This document shows, in pieces, positions 1 through 7,098 of a stretch of DNA of 11,435 bases. The DNA lies in the NCBI RefSeq assembly GCF_938030685.1, contig NZ_CALHHX010000184.1, forward strand, positions 1-11,435, in the 5' to 3' direction. This DNA is from an uncultured Campylobacter sp. Lineage in GTDB: Bacteria > Campylobacterota > Campylobacteria > Campylobacterales > Campylobacteraceae. Made by a program: the position numbers and the translations under genes. The first letter of the stretch is position 1. The number at the start of each line of letters is the position of its first letter. The notes under the pieces were generated by a model that worked only from the letters and a program-made list of their open reading frames with translations, had not been told where the DNA came from and did no database searches.

Positions 1-989
1 ATATAGCCAAATTCCGTATCGCTTAGCTCGTAATTCATAAATTTTTTATAAAACGCCTTCGTTTCGGCTTTTACGTCGATGTCGGCAAAGAGCTCCGGCT
101 GGATGGTTTTGGCTGCCCATAAAATTTGAAGCACCGTATCCGCGCCGTATCGATCCCAGTTAAAAACTCCGCGCGGATTGCCGTAAACGCGTCCGTTTTT
201 GACCGCATCCGTGCCGCTGTAAACCGGGCTTGATTTGATTTTCTCTACCGCATCTTCGTTGTGATCACCGCCCACGATTATGATCTGCGGGTTGCTAGCG
301 ATGATCTCCTCGGCGGTGATGGTTTTCATCGGGCCTTTGGTAGCGGTGATCGCATTCGTGCCGCCGGCTAGCTCTATCCACGAATCGATCAGCGTGCCCT
401 TGCCGTCGATCTTTAAAAGATCGCTTCCGCCTACGATGTGAAGGACGCGCGGGCGCTTGTCGGGGCTTAAATTTGCGGTGCGGCCGCTAACCAAAGCGAT
501 ATTTTTATCTAAATTTGAGATCAGATCATTTGCTCTTTGCGGTGCGTCGCCGCCTAGCATATCGCCGCACATCCTGATGCTTCGCCTCATCTGCTCGTAA
601 TCGCTAAAGCTCGCCTTTAAAACGGTAAAGCCCTGCTTAGCTAAATTTTCGCCTGCCAGTGCGGTTGAGACGATGACTACGTCGGGGTTACGGCTCATCA
701 GCTCCTCTAAATTTACGTCGTTATTTTTTAGCAGTACTGGGATCTGCGCTAGGCGCGGATAAATTTTAAGAAACCATGCGTTTTTGCTGATGTTATCGGT
801 GGTGGCGACGATCTTATCCGCTCCGCCCAGAGCCAGTAAAATTTGATTGTTCGAGTGCCAGAGTGCCGCGATACGCTCAACTTTTGCGGGGATTTTGACC
901 TCAGCTCCGTCCATATCCTTGATAGTTCTAAGCTCTGCCGCGCTCGCAAAAAGCGCACCCGCTAAAAGCAGTAGTAAAAATTTTTTCAT
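1..989 (-). CDS. ABC transporter periplasmic substrate-binding protein, iron/siderophore/heme or nickel type (C-terminus cut by window edge)
   Basis: This gene runs off the left edge; 329 codons are visible and little of the protein is probably missing. The product should bind a metal complex in the periplasm and deliver it to an inner-membrane ABC permease. Residues 1-17 form a Sec signal peptide: Met-Lys-Lys, five leucines, then Ala-Ser-Ala as signal peptidase I site. There is no lipobox cysteine, so unlike C. jejuni CeuE this is a soluble protein. The mature part has the helical-backbone binding-protein (Peripla_BP_2/TroA-like) pattern: VERIAALWHSNNQILLALGG near residues 38-57, NPDVVIVS near 101-108, a TITAEEIIASNPQIIIVGG segment, and a late GRVYGNPRGVFNWDRYGAD segment typical of Helicobacter/Campylobacter homologues. 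The start is fixed by TAGGAG (995-1000) just upstream. The gene is divergent from the SPFH gene. Family is confident; the substrate (Fe-siderophore, heme or Ni) cannot be told from sequence. Confidence 0.9.
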   Translation of the reverse strand, partial: MKKFLLLLLAGALFASAAELRTIKDMDGAEVKIPAKVERIAALWHSNNQILLALGGADKIVATTDNISKNAWFLKIYPRLAQIPVLLKNNDVNLEELMSRNPDVVIVSTALAGENLAKQGFTVLKASFSDYEQMRRSIRMCGDMLGGDAPQRANDLISNLDKNIALVSGRTANLSPDKRPRVLHIVGGSDLLKIDGKGTLIDSWIELAGGTNAITATKGPMKTITAEEIIASNPQIIIVGGDHNEDAVEKIKSSPVYSGTDAVKNGRVYGNPRGVFNWDRYGADTVLQILWAAKTIQPELFADIDVKAETKAFYKKFMNYELSDTEFGY

Positions 990-994
990 TTTTT

Positions 995-1017
995 CTCCTA
1001 AAAGGTATTGAAATATA
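995..1017 (-). promoter_or_regulatory. Candidate -10 box and ribosome-binding site of the binding-protein gene
   Basis: Read on the minus strand, TATATT (1012-1017) lies about 23 bases upstream of the start codon, with a T-run (around 1032-1038) upstream, in the style of Campylobacter sigma-70 promoters that lack a clear -35 box. TAGGAG (995-1000) is the ribosome-binding site. The leader would be very short. No Fur or NikR operator could be identified with confidence by eye, although iron or nickel control would be expected for this gene family. Confidence 0.4.
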
Positions 1018-1106
1018 CGCTGCGATATTACAAAAAACCTCATTAAAATTGCGTAAATTTTAACCGCTGTCGCCGTGATTATTTATTATTTTTCAAAGTA
1101 AATTTT

Positions 1107-1144
1107 TATATAATCCATTTTAAATTTAGCATTTTTAAAGGAGA
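1107..1144 (+). promoter_or_regulatory. Promoter -10 box and ribosome-binding site of the SPFH gene
   Basis: TATAAT (1109-1114), within TATATAAT and preceded by T-rich sequence (1081-1107), is a strong Campylobacter-style -10 element without an obvious -35. It would start a transcript near 1121. AAAGGAGA (1137-1144) follows at good distance from the ATG at 1149. This supports the SPFH gene being transcribed from its own promoter. Confidence 0.65.
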
Positions 1145-1148
1145 GAAA

Positions 1149-2573
1149 ATGGGTGAAATTTTATATTTGATCGGCGCCGCAGTCGGGATTTTAGCGGTGC
1201 TTTTCATCATCGTGCCGCTGTTTTTTAGACGCGTAGTGGAGACGAACGAAGTTCATATAGTCCAGAGCGCGCGCAAGACGACGAGCTACGGCAAAGATAC
1301 CGGCAACGGTAACAGCTACTACGAATTCCCGAGCTGGGTGCCGGCGCTGGGCGTTACGAAGATCGTTTTGCCGGTCTCGGTCTTTAGCATCAAGATCGAG
1401 GATTACGAGGCGTATGATCTAGGTAGGCTTCCTTTCGTAGTCGATATTACGGCGTTTTTTAGGATCGTGGATTCAAATTTAGCCGCCCAGCGCGTCAATA
1501 ATTTTCAAGATTTGAACAATCAGCTCACAAACATCATCCAAGGCTCGATCCGCTCGATCCTTTCAAGTCGCGTGCTTGAGGACATCTTGCAGATCCGCTC
1601 CGAGCTTGGGGATGATTTTACCAAGGCGGTAAAGACGCAGCTGCAAAACTGGGGTATCGAGCCCGTCAAAAACATCGAGCTGATGGATATCCGCGATAGC
1701 AGCGGCAGCAAGGTTATCTTTAACATAATGGAGAAGAAAAAATCCCAGATCGAAAAGGAGAGCCGCGTCGAGGTCGCAAACAACACCAAGCTCGCTCAAA
1801 TCGCCGAGATCGAAGCCGCGCAGGCAACCGAAGTGCGCCAGCAGGAAGCCAATAAGATGGTGGGCCTTAAGACCGTCGAAAACGAGCGCGAAGTCGCGAT
1901 CTCAAAGGAGCAGGCCGAGCAGCTCATCAAGGATCAGCAAAAGATCACGCAGGAAAAGGCGATGGAGGTCGTGCGGGTAAACGACGTCAAGCAGGCTGAG
2001 ATCAAAAAGCAAGTGGAGATCGTAAAGGCCGAGCAGGAGCAGCGCAAGATCGAGATCGACGCCGAAGCGCGCAAAAACGCCAAGATCCGCGACGCCGAAG
2101 CGATCAAGGAAAATCAAATTTTGGTAGCGCAGGGCGATAAAGAGAAGCAGTTTCTCGCCGCCGCGGCGCTTTTGGAGATGAAGGATAAGGAGGCGCAGGG
2201 TACGCTAAAGATAGGCTCTGCAGAGGCCGAGGCGCTTAGGCTGAAGGAGCTCGCGCCCGTAAACGCACAGATCGAGCTCGCGCGCGAGATCGGCGAAAAT
2301 CAGGGATACCAGACCTATCTTATTTCGATCAAACAGATCGAAGCGAACCGCGACATCGGCCTAGAGCAGGCCAAGGCGCTAAGCGCGGCGGATCTTAAGA
2401 TCATCGCAAACGAAGGTAGCGTAGGCGAGGGGATGAGTAAATTCGGCGAAATTTTAAGCGCCAAGGGCGGCACGCAGCTAGCCGCGATGCTTGAAGCGCT
2501 AAATCAAAGCGAGGTCGGCAAAAAGGTGCTGGATAAAATTTCAGGCGCCAAGGAGGGGGATAAATCCGAGTAA
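1149..2573 (+). CDS. SPFH/Band 7 (flotillin-like) membrane scaffold protein
   Basis: A 474-residue protein of the flotillin branch of the SPFH superfamily (YqiK/FloT-like). Such proteins are anchored in the inner membrane, oligomerise through their coiled coil, and organise membrane microdomains. One hydrophobic segment at residues 5-26 is followed by Arg-Arg. The SPFH domain covers about 30-195 and includes the FVVDITAFFRI strand and the LTNIIQGSIRSILSSRVLEDIL segment around 126-147. A long charged coiled coil (about 196-400), rich in Glu-Ala, Lys and Gln repeats, is the flotillin signature. The C-terminal tail (about 400-474) has the EALNQSEVGKKVLDKI helix. The start is supported by AAAGGAGA and a TATAAT box. 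It stands alone: no NfeD-type partner gene is seen next to it, although these often co-occur. Codon use is GC-rich with few RAATTY words. Family is confident; the physiological role is not known from sequence. Confidence 0.93.
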   Translation: MGEILYLIGAAVGILAVLFIIVPLFFRRVVETNEVHIVQSARKTTSYGKDTGNGNSYYEFPSWVPALGVTKIVLPVSVFSIKIEDYEAYDLGRLPFVVDITAFFRIVDSNLAAQRVNNFQDLNNQLTNIIQGSIRSILSSRVLEDILQIRSELGDDFTKAVKTQLQNWGIEPVKNIELMDIRDSSGSKVIFNIMEKKKSQIEKESRVEVANNTKLAQIAEIEAAQATEVRQQEANKMVGLKTVENEREVAISKEQAEQLIKDQQKITQEKAMEVVRVNDVKQAEIKKQVEIVKAEQEQRKIEIDAEARKNAKIRDAEAIKENQILVAQGDKEKQFLAAAALLEMKDKEAQGTLKIGSAEAEALRLKELAPVNAQIELAREIGENQGYQTYLISIKQIEANRDIGLEQAKALSAADLKIIANEGSVGEGMSKFGEILSAKGGTQLAAMLEALNQSEVGKKVLDKISGAKEGDKSE

Positions 2574-3195
2574 TATTCGCAGTTTCGGGCGAGTAAAATT
2601 TTAAATTTATACGCTAGCGGCGCGTCGGACGAGAGTAAATTTGAGCGATACGCTAGCGGCACAGCGCGGGCGAGCAAATTTGAGCGGTCTGCCCGTTCGG
2701 GCGGTTTGACTGTCTGTACTTGGATAAAATTTAAGGCGCTAGCGGAATTTTAAAGATTACGAAATTTTAGATACTCGCGAAATTTCGAATTTCGCTGGAA
2801 TTTAAAACGTCGTTAAATTTTAAAATGCCGCGGAATTTTAAATATTGCGGAATTTAAACGCCACATTTCAAACGCTCGTAAAATTTCAGGCTCTCGTGCG
2901 TAGCGTTTGAAAGCGGCGCGGTATTGTAAGTATTCGCAGGCGCCGAAACTGCGCGTAAATTTTATGAAATTCGCAAAGCAAGATTTAAAATTTAGGCGCG
3001 GGTGCATAGCGTTCACGCGAATTGCACTTAGTAGTTGTAGGTTTGCCGCCAATGCTTGAGCTCTGCCGTTTATCGGTCAAATTTTGCCGCCATGCGAGGC
3101 TAAATTTATTCGGTTCGGATGAAATTCAGGAAGCGCGAGCTGTTGGCGGCAGCGCAAAATTTAACCCATCCGCATAAAATTTTAAGGAGCGCACG
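2574..3195. repeat. Gene-free spacer with degenerate short repeats and one perfect hairpin
   Basis: About 620 bases with no credible gene. I counted 22 RAATTY words (mostly AAATTT), against 7 in the 1,425-base SPFH gene beside it. Short direct repeats are visible: ACGCTAGCGGC at 2611 and 2650 (39 bases apart) and variants of GCGGAATTTTAAA at 2742, 2830 and 2847, with a looser copy near 2795. A perfect 8-bp hairpin with a TCG loop (GCGAAATT/AATTTCGC) sits at 2777-2795, with no T-run after it, so it is not an obvious terminator. The spacer ends in AAGGAG (3184-3189), the ribosome-binding site of the next gene. A transcribed but untranslated RNA here cannot be excluded. Confidence 0.5.
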
Positions 3196-3873
3196 ATGGC
3201 AAACGCCGTAAATTCCGCGCAGTACCAAGCGCGCATCAAACAGGCGGAAACTCTTTTCGAGGGGCGAAATTTTACCCGGTGCCAAACGATAAATTTAAGC
3301 GGCGGATATGAGATCGTAAAAGACGCATATGGGCCCAGCACGGCAAGCTTTGGCGGCGGCGAATACGCGCTGTTTGGCGCGCCGCAGATAAAAAGCTGGC
3401 GCTGCATAGACGATAGGGCGGAATTTTTTAGCCTGATCCGCCACGCAGACGGCAAATTTTACCTCGTTTTTCGCCAGGATCTATACGGCTACAGCGTGCT
3501 TGATCTAGCCTCAGCGCAGATCATGCGCTTCGTGCCGGACGCCTGGCTAGACGGCAAGGAGAGCTTCATTTGGGATGGCGTGCACTATCTGCGGGGTTGG
3601 GACGCGCTAGCGGTGGACGGCTGCTACTGGGCGGCCCCAAACGGCGCGCATTTGGTAAGCTTTGCCGAGCCGATGAGCGAAGAGCAGAGATATGTAGACG
3701 TTTTAGACTGCATACGGGGCGGTTACGACATCTACGAGCAGGCTGATTTCGCGGGCTTTGAGGGTAATAAACTGAGCCTAAAATGCTTTCGCGCGGACAC
3801 CTTGCGATATGAAAATATAAAAATTTCGCGCGAGCGTTGCCGCGAATGGATGCGCGAAGCAAAACGGCTATAA
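3196..3873 (+). CDS. Conserved-looking hypothetical protein, 225 aa
   Basis: I do not recognise a named family. The start is well supported by AAGGAG (3184-3189) six bases before the ATG. The protein is soluble, without signal peptide or membrane segment. It is rich in aromatic residues and short beta-type segments: EYALFGAPQIKSWRC (about 56-70), HADGKFYLVFRQDLYGYSVLDL (about 83-104), ESFIWDGVHYLRGWDALAVDGCYWAAPNGAHLVSF (about 122-156). The alternation of a DG turn, hydrophobic strand and Trp/Tyr suggests repeated beta blades, as in a partial propeller. I recall the WDGVHY and GCYWA-P-G patterns from unannotated proteins in other bacterial phyla, sometimes near toxin-immunity genes, but that is memory only. 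It precedes the exporter gene by 118 bases with a hairpin between. Coding status is confident, function unknown. Confidence 0.8.
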   Translation: MANAVNSAQYQARIKQAETLFEGRNFTRCQTINLSGGYEIVKDAYGPSTASFGGGEYALFGAPQIKSWRCIDDRAEFFSLIRHADGKFYLVFRQDLYGYSVLDLASAQIMRFVPDAWLDGKESFIWDGVHYLRGWDALAVDGCYWAAPNGAHLVSFAEPMSEEQRYVDVLDCIRGGYDIYEQADFAGFEGNKLSLKCFRADTLRYENIKISRERCREWMREAKRL

Positions 3874-3900
3874 GCTTTAAATTTGCTAAATTTCGCGCCT

Positions 3901-3929
3901 AAATTTAAACGCTTGCAAGCGATAAATTT
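3901..3929. terminator. Hairpin between the 225-aa gene and the TauE-like gene, possible terminator
   Basis: The arms AAATTTA (3901-3907) and TAAATTT (3923-3929) enclose the perfect palindrome CGCTTGCAAGCG (3910-3921), giving a stem of 7 plus 4 base pairs interrupted by a small internal bulge, with a TGCA loop. T-runs at the 3' side are short (TTTT then AA), so termination strength is uncertain. It could separate the 225-aa gene from the following operon. Confidence 0.4.
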
Positions 3930-3991
3930 TAACGGCGAGCCGCAAAAAGCGGAATTCGGCGAGACCAAAGAGGCTGAAATAAGGAATACGG

Positions 3992-4732
3992 ATGTTTTTT
4001 GAATATATTTTAATCGGCGCTTGCGTAGGCTTTATCAGCGGATTTTTCGGCATCGGCGGCGGCACGGTCGTGGTGCCCGTGATGATGCTCTTCGGCTACG
4101 ACGTCAAGTACGCCATCGGCATCAGCATCATGCAGATGATCTTTAGCTCGATTTTCGGCTCGTTCGTAAATTTTAAAAGCAAAATGCTCGACGTCGCGCC
4201 GGCGCTGGTGCTGGGGCTCGGAGGCTTTTGCGGCGCGCTTAGTAGCGGCTTTATCGTAAGCTATTTCTCCTCCAAATTCCTTCTGGGCACGCTTATTTTG
4301 GTGCAGATCATAAATTTAATCAAACTCTTCAAAACCCCGACCGAGCCCACCGGCGAGGCCAATGAATCTAAAATTTTGCTCTTTATCGTGGGGTTGTTCG
4401 TCGGCGCCGTGGCGATCAGCGTGGGTATCGGCGGCGCGGTATTCGTGATGCCTATTTTGATCAGCTTTTTAAACTACGACATCAAAAAGGCCGTCAGCAC
4501 GGGGCTATTTTTCGTGATATTTTCCTCAAGCGCGGGCTTTCTGAGCCTTTCCGCGCACGGGCTCGTGTACTACAAGATCGGTGCGTTGCTCGGAGTCGGC
4601 TCGCTAGCCGGCGTTTACGCGGGCGTCAAAACCTCGCACAAGATCGGTAAAAAGGCTCAAAAGCGCTGGATGATCGCACTTATCGTCACGATACTTTGTA
4701 TAACGGTTAGGAAATTTTTGGCTTTGAGCTAG
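3992..4732 (+). CDS. TauE/SafE family sulfite/organosulfonate-type exporter
   Basis: A 246-residue integral membrane protein of the TauE/SafE (formerly DUF81) family, which moves sulfur-containing anions such as sulfite, sulfoacetate or related compounds across the inner membrane. The two-fold internal repeat of the family is clear: GIGGGTVVVP at 20-29 and GIGGAVFVMP at 145-154, each followed by a similar stretch (LFGYDVKYAIGISI..., SFLNYDIKKAVSTGL...). About seven to eight membrane helices are visible, with a polar linker at about 114-126. Length matches the usual 240-270. The start ATG is preceded by AAGGAAT (3981-3987). The stop is followed at once by the next gene region, so it may head an operon with 4822-7905. 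Family is confident; substrate unknown, as no sulfur-metabolism gene is adjacent. Confidence 0.92.
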   Translation: MFFEYILIGACVGFISGFFGIGGGTVVVPVMMLFGYDVKYAIGISIMQMIFSSIFGSFVNFKSKMLDVAPALVLGLGGFCGALSSGFIVSYFSSKFLLGTLILVQIINLIKLFKTPTEPTGEANESKILLFIVGLFVGAVAISVGIGGAVFVMPILISFLNYDIKKAVSTGLFFVIFSSSAGFLSLSAHGLVYYKIGALLGVGSLAGVYAGVKTSHKIGKKAQKRWMIALIVTILCITVRKFLALS

Positions 4733-4821
4733 GCGTGCTTACCGAATCAAAGCTAAAATCGGATCTAAATTTAGTCGCGGCGCCTTGCCGCAAATTTAAC
4801 TCAAATTTAAAAGAATCATCA

Positions 4822-6453
4822 ATGAACGAAGCTCAAATTTCGCTAGCGGACAAAATTTCAGGCGCACTAAAGCGCCTGATCAGGGATAAGCTCGGCTCGC
4901 AGTACAAAGGCGAGGCGCCGTATTCGGGGTGTCGCGTGCAAGAGGGGTATTTTGATTTTTTGTGCGTGGAGTGCCGCGGATCGCGCATTAGGCTCTATCT
5001 TGACGACTTTGACGCGGACAGTTTCAGAGCCGATGCGCCCGAGATAGACGAGCTAGATCGCGAGGAGTTTGAGGCTATCGTCCCGTTTATCGCAAAGAGC
5101 GCGGAGGAGGAGTTTTTGGCTGAAGCAAATCTGCCGTTTTTTGCGTATAAGCTGGATTTGGCGGTCAAATTTGAAGGCGCGGGCAGCAGCTTGGCACAGC
5201 GCAGCTGCGAGCATAAATTTTACTTTGAAAACACTGCGCGAAAAGGCGAGCTAAAGCGCAAAATGGATGATTATATAGACGAGATCATCATCCGCCGCGA
5301 TAAAAAGATCAAAGACGGCCGCGAGATTTTCGTGTTTATGGACCGCATTTTCGATCTTTCGCTTATGGATTACGACGAAGCGGCGCTTGCGGCGCTGCTT
5401 GAGCAGGTTATCGCCGCGGTACAGGACGTCAAAAACAGGCGACTTTTGGAAGATTTTATCATCGCGCTAGAGAATAATCTGCGGCGCTGGAAAGAGGAGA
5501 AATTTCTGCCGAAATTTTACGATATTTTAGGTGACGGCTGGAGTAAAGATTACGAGCTCAAAAAGGATTTTACGCGGCAAAACGTGGACGCGGGCGAGCT
5601 TGCGTTTTTCGTGCGGGCGGCGTTTTGGAATATCAAATTTAAGCGCTATAGTTGGGATGTGAATCTTGCGCGCAAAGATTTGGAGTGCGCGGCTAAAATT
5701 TTCGGCTCGGCGCAGGCGCAAAGCTATCTGGATCGCGGCACGGGCGAGCTTAAGGGAGAGCTAGTAAAATTTAAAGACGCGGACGTAGAGTGTCTAGCGA
5801 ACGACGTTTTCGCACAGGTTCGCGTGAAAATCAAAAATGAAACGGCGGACGCGTATAAAAAGGCGCTAAATTTCATCGTAAAGCTTCTGCAAGCGGGCTT
5901 TTCTGCGAGCTACGCCGTAAAGCTTAGCTCCAAGGCGCAGAAAGTTTATCTGCCGATCAAAGGCCTTGCGCCCACGCAAACTCACCGCTTTTTCGCCGCC
6001 GCGCTTGCGCACGGGCTCGACGGGGAGCTTGAGCTTTACGCGAACGAGGCGTTAAAGCATAAGTTTGAGTTCTATGCCGACACGGACGGCAAAAAGTGCC
6101 TGATGAGCGGCAGCTACGCAGTATTTGGGCTCGCGCTAAAGAGCGAAAAATACTTTGCTCTCGCGCGGCGCTACTTTGAGGCGGTGGATGCCGAACATCA
6201 GAGCGCGCATATAAAATTTATCGAGGCATTTATCGACCGCTACGGCATTAGCGAGCGCAGTTTAGAGGTGATCGTCGCAGGGCTGCTGTCATATCAGGAG
6301 GATAAAATTTACAAAAGCTTAAAGGCGCTAATGAAGGGGCCTGCGAACAAAGCTCTGTTTGCGCACGCGATCTCGGGGCTGAGCGAGCATGAGAAAGAGA
6401 GCGCGGCGTATGCCGTGTGGGGTAAAAACTGGCAGAAAAATTTAAAAGGGTAA
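4822..6453 (+). CDS. Large hypothetical cytoplasmic protein, about 543 aa
   Basis: A soluble, charged protein, mostly helical, without signal peptide or membrane helix. The reading frame is open from a GTG at 4735, which would give 572 residues. However, the first 29 residues there look like translated AAATTT-rich spacer, and no ribosome-binding site precedes the GTG. I therefore prefer the ATG at 4822 (MNEAQISLADKISGALKRL), weakly served by AAAAGAA upstream. Visible parts: an N-terminal alpha/beta region with many Asp/Glu (to about 130), a basic helix KRKMDDYIDEIIIRRDKKIKDG, and a C-terminal helical region with SGSYAVFGLALKSEKYFALARRYFEAVDAEHQSAHIKFIEAFIDRYG, ending in an AVWGKNW motif. The C-terminal pattern reminds me of a DUF6138-like family found in other bacteria; this is from memory and weak. 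The gene lies between the exporter and a small membrane-protein gene, with only two bases between its stop and the next start. Confidence 0.8.
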   Translation: MNEAQISLADKISGALKRLIRDKLGSQYKGEAPYSGCRVQEGYFDFLCVECRGSRIRLYLDDFDADSFRADAPEIDELDREEFEAIVPFIAKSAEEEFLAEANLPFFAYKLDLAVKFEGAGSSLAQRSCEHKFYFENTARKGELKRKMDDYIDEIIIRRDKKIKDGREIFVFMDRIFDLSLMDYDEAALAALLEQVIAAVQDVKNRRLLEDFIIALENNLRRWKEEKFLPKFYDILGDGWSKDYELKKDFTRQNVDAGELAFFVRAAFWNIKFKRYSWDVNLARKDLECAAKIFGSAQAQSYLDRGTGELKGELVKFKDADVECLANDVFAQVRVKIKNETADAYKKALNFIVKLLQAGFSASYAVKLSSKAQKVYLPIKGLAPTQTHRFFAAALAHGLDGELELYANEALKHKFEFYADTDGKKCLMSGSYAVFGLALKSEKYFALARRYFEAVDAEHQSAHIKFIEAFIDRYGISERSLEVIVAGLLSYQEDKIYKSLKALMKGPANKALFAHAISGLSEHEKESAAYAVWGKNWQKNLKG

Positions 6454-6455
6454 AA

Positions 6456-7085
6456 TTGAGCACTATTTTATATTGGTTTTTGACTGAAATTCAAAGCGGG
6501 CAACGGTGCCTGATCGCTGTAAAATTTAGCAGACTTTTGAAAATTATAAAAATTTCGTTTAAGCGTAAAAAGCTTTGTTTCGGCTTAGGAATGGCATATC
6601 TGATTTTGTATTTGGCATTTGATTTCTTGCCGAAATTTTCATTTCATACGCCTATTTTTAATATTTTTTACGATTTTATCTACTTTATATTTAGAGTTTC
6701 TGTGCCGATATTTTTAGTCTATTTTTGCATAGACAAAAGCAAGCTTTTATTTGCAAAAAATCAAAATTTAACGCCACAATTTATGATTATTTCCGCTGGT
6801 TGGTATTTATTGGCTTTTTATCAATTCAGCAGAGGATATTTTTACTATTTTTATATTGCATCGTCGATTTTATTCTTAATTTTTAGGGTTAGGAGTATAA
6901 ATTTTATCCTCTTTCTCACGCTGATTTGCTTCGAGCTATTTTTTGATGCGTTTTACGATACGGGCGGCTTCTTAGCTTTTTTGCTATTTTTTATGTCGAT
7001 TTTTATGTGGTTTTTGTATGATAAAATTTTACGAATTTTGATAAAATTCGGCTCAGCGAAATCGGCAGAGAAAAGATCAAAATAA
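6456..7085 (+). CDS. Hypothetical multi-helix membrane protein, AT-rich gene
   Basis: I do not recognise a family. The 209-residue product is extremely hydrophobic and rich in Phe, Ile, Leu and Tyr. About six membrane helices can be placed near residues 41-58, 67-91, 108-124, 129-145, 148-166 and 170-188, with a basic tail (KFGSAKSAEKRSK). The chosen start is TTG at 6456, two bases after the previous stop, with AAAAGGG (6444-6450) as a plausible ribosome-binding site. The first 40 residues are basic and less hydrophobic. A later ATG at 6592 (residue 46) would cut into the first helix, so it is less likely. Base composition is clearly more AT-rich than in the flanking genes; part of that follows from hydrophobic codons, but TTT/TTA/ATA/ATT choice is striking and suggests separate ancestry. 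Coding status is fairly sure, the start less so. Confidence 0.75.
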   Translation: MSTILYWFLTEIQSGQRCLIAVKFSRLLKIIKISFKRKKLCFGLGMAYLILYLAFDFLPKFSFHTPIFNIFYDFIYFIFRVSVPIFLVYFCIDKSKLLFAKNQNLTPQFMIISAGWYLLAFYQFSRGYFYYFYIASSILFLIFRVRSINFILFLTLICFELFFDAFYDTGGFLAFLLFFMSIFMWFLYDKILRILIKFGSAKSAEKRSK

Positions 7086-7098
7086 AGGAGAAAAAATG
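7084..7098 (+). promoter_or_regulatory. Ribosome-binding site overlapping the upstream stop codon
   Basis: The TAA of the membrane-protein gene (7083-7085) overlaps AAAGGAG (7084-7090), which lies five bases before the ATG at 7096. A terminating ribosome would be placed directly over the next initiation region, so the two genes are very likely cotranscribed and translationally coupled. Confidence 0.8.

Noticed and set aside
2777..2795. Perfect hairpin considered as terminator of the SPFH gene
   Set aside because: No T-run follows and it lies 200 bases after the stop; kept only as a structural note.
2813..3052. 79-codon minus-strand open frame in the large spacer
   Set aside because: Composition matches translated AAATTT-rich spacer, no domain, no ribosome-binding site.
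3126..3455. 109-codon minus-strand open frame opposite the 225-aa gene
   Set aside because: Antisense shadow of a gene with a consensus ribosome-binding site and sensible protein composition.
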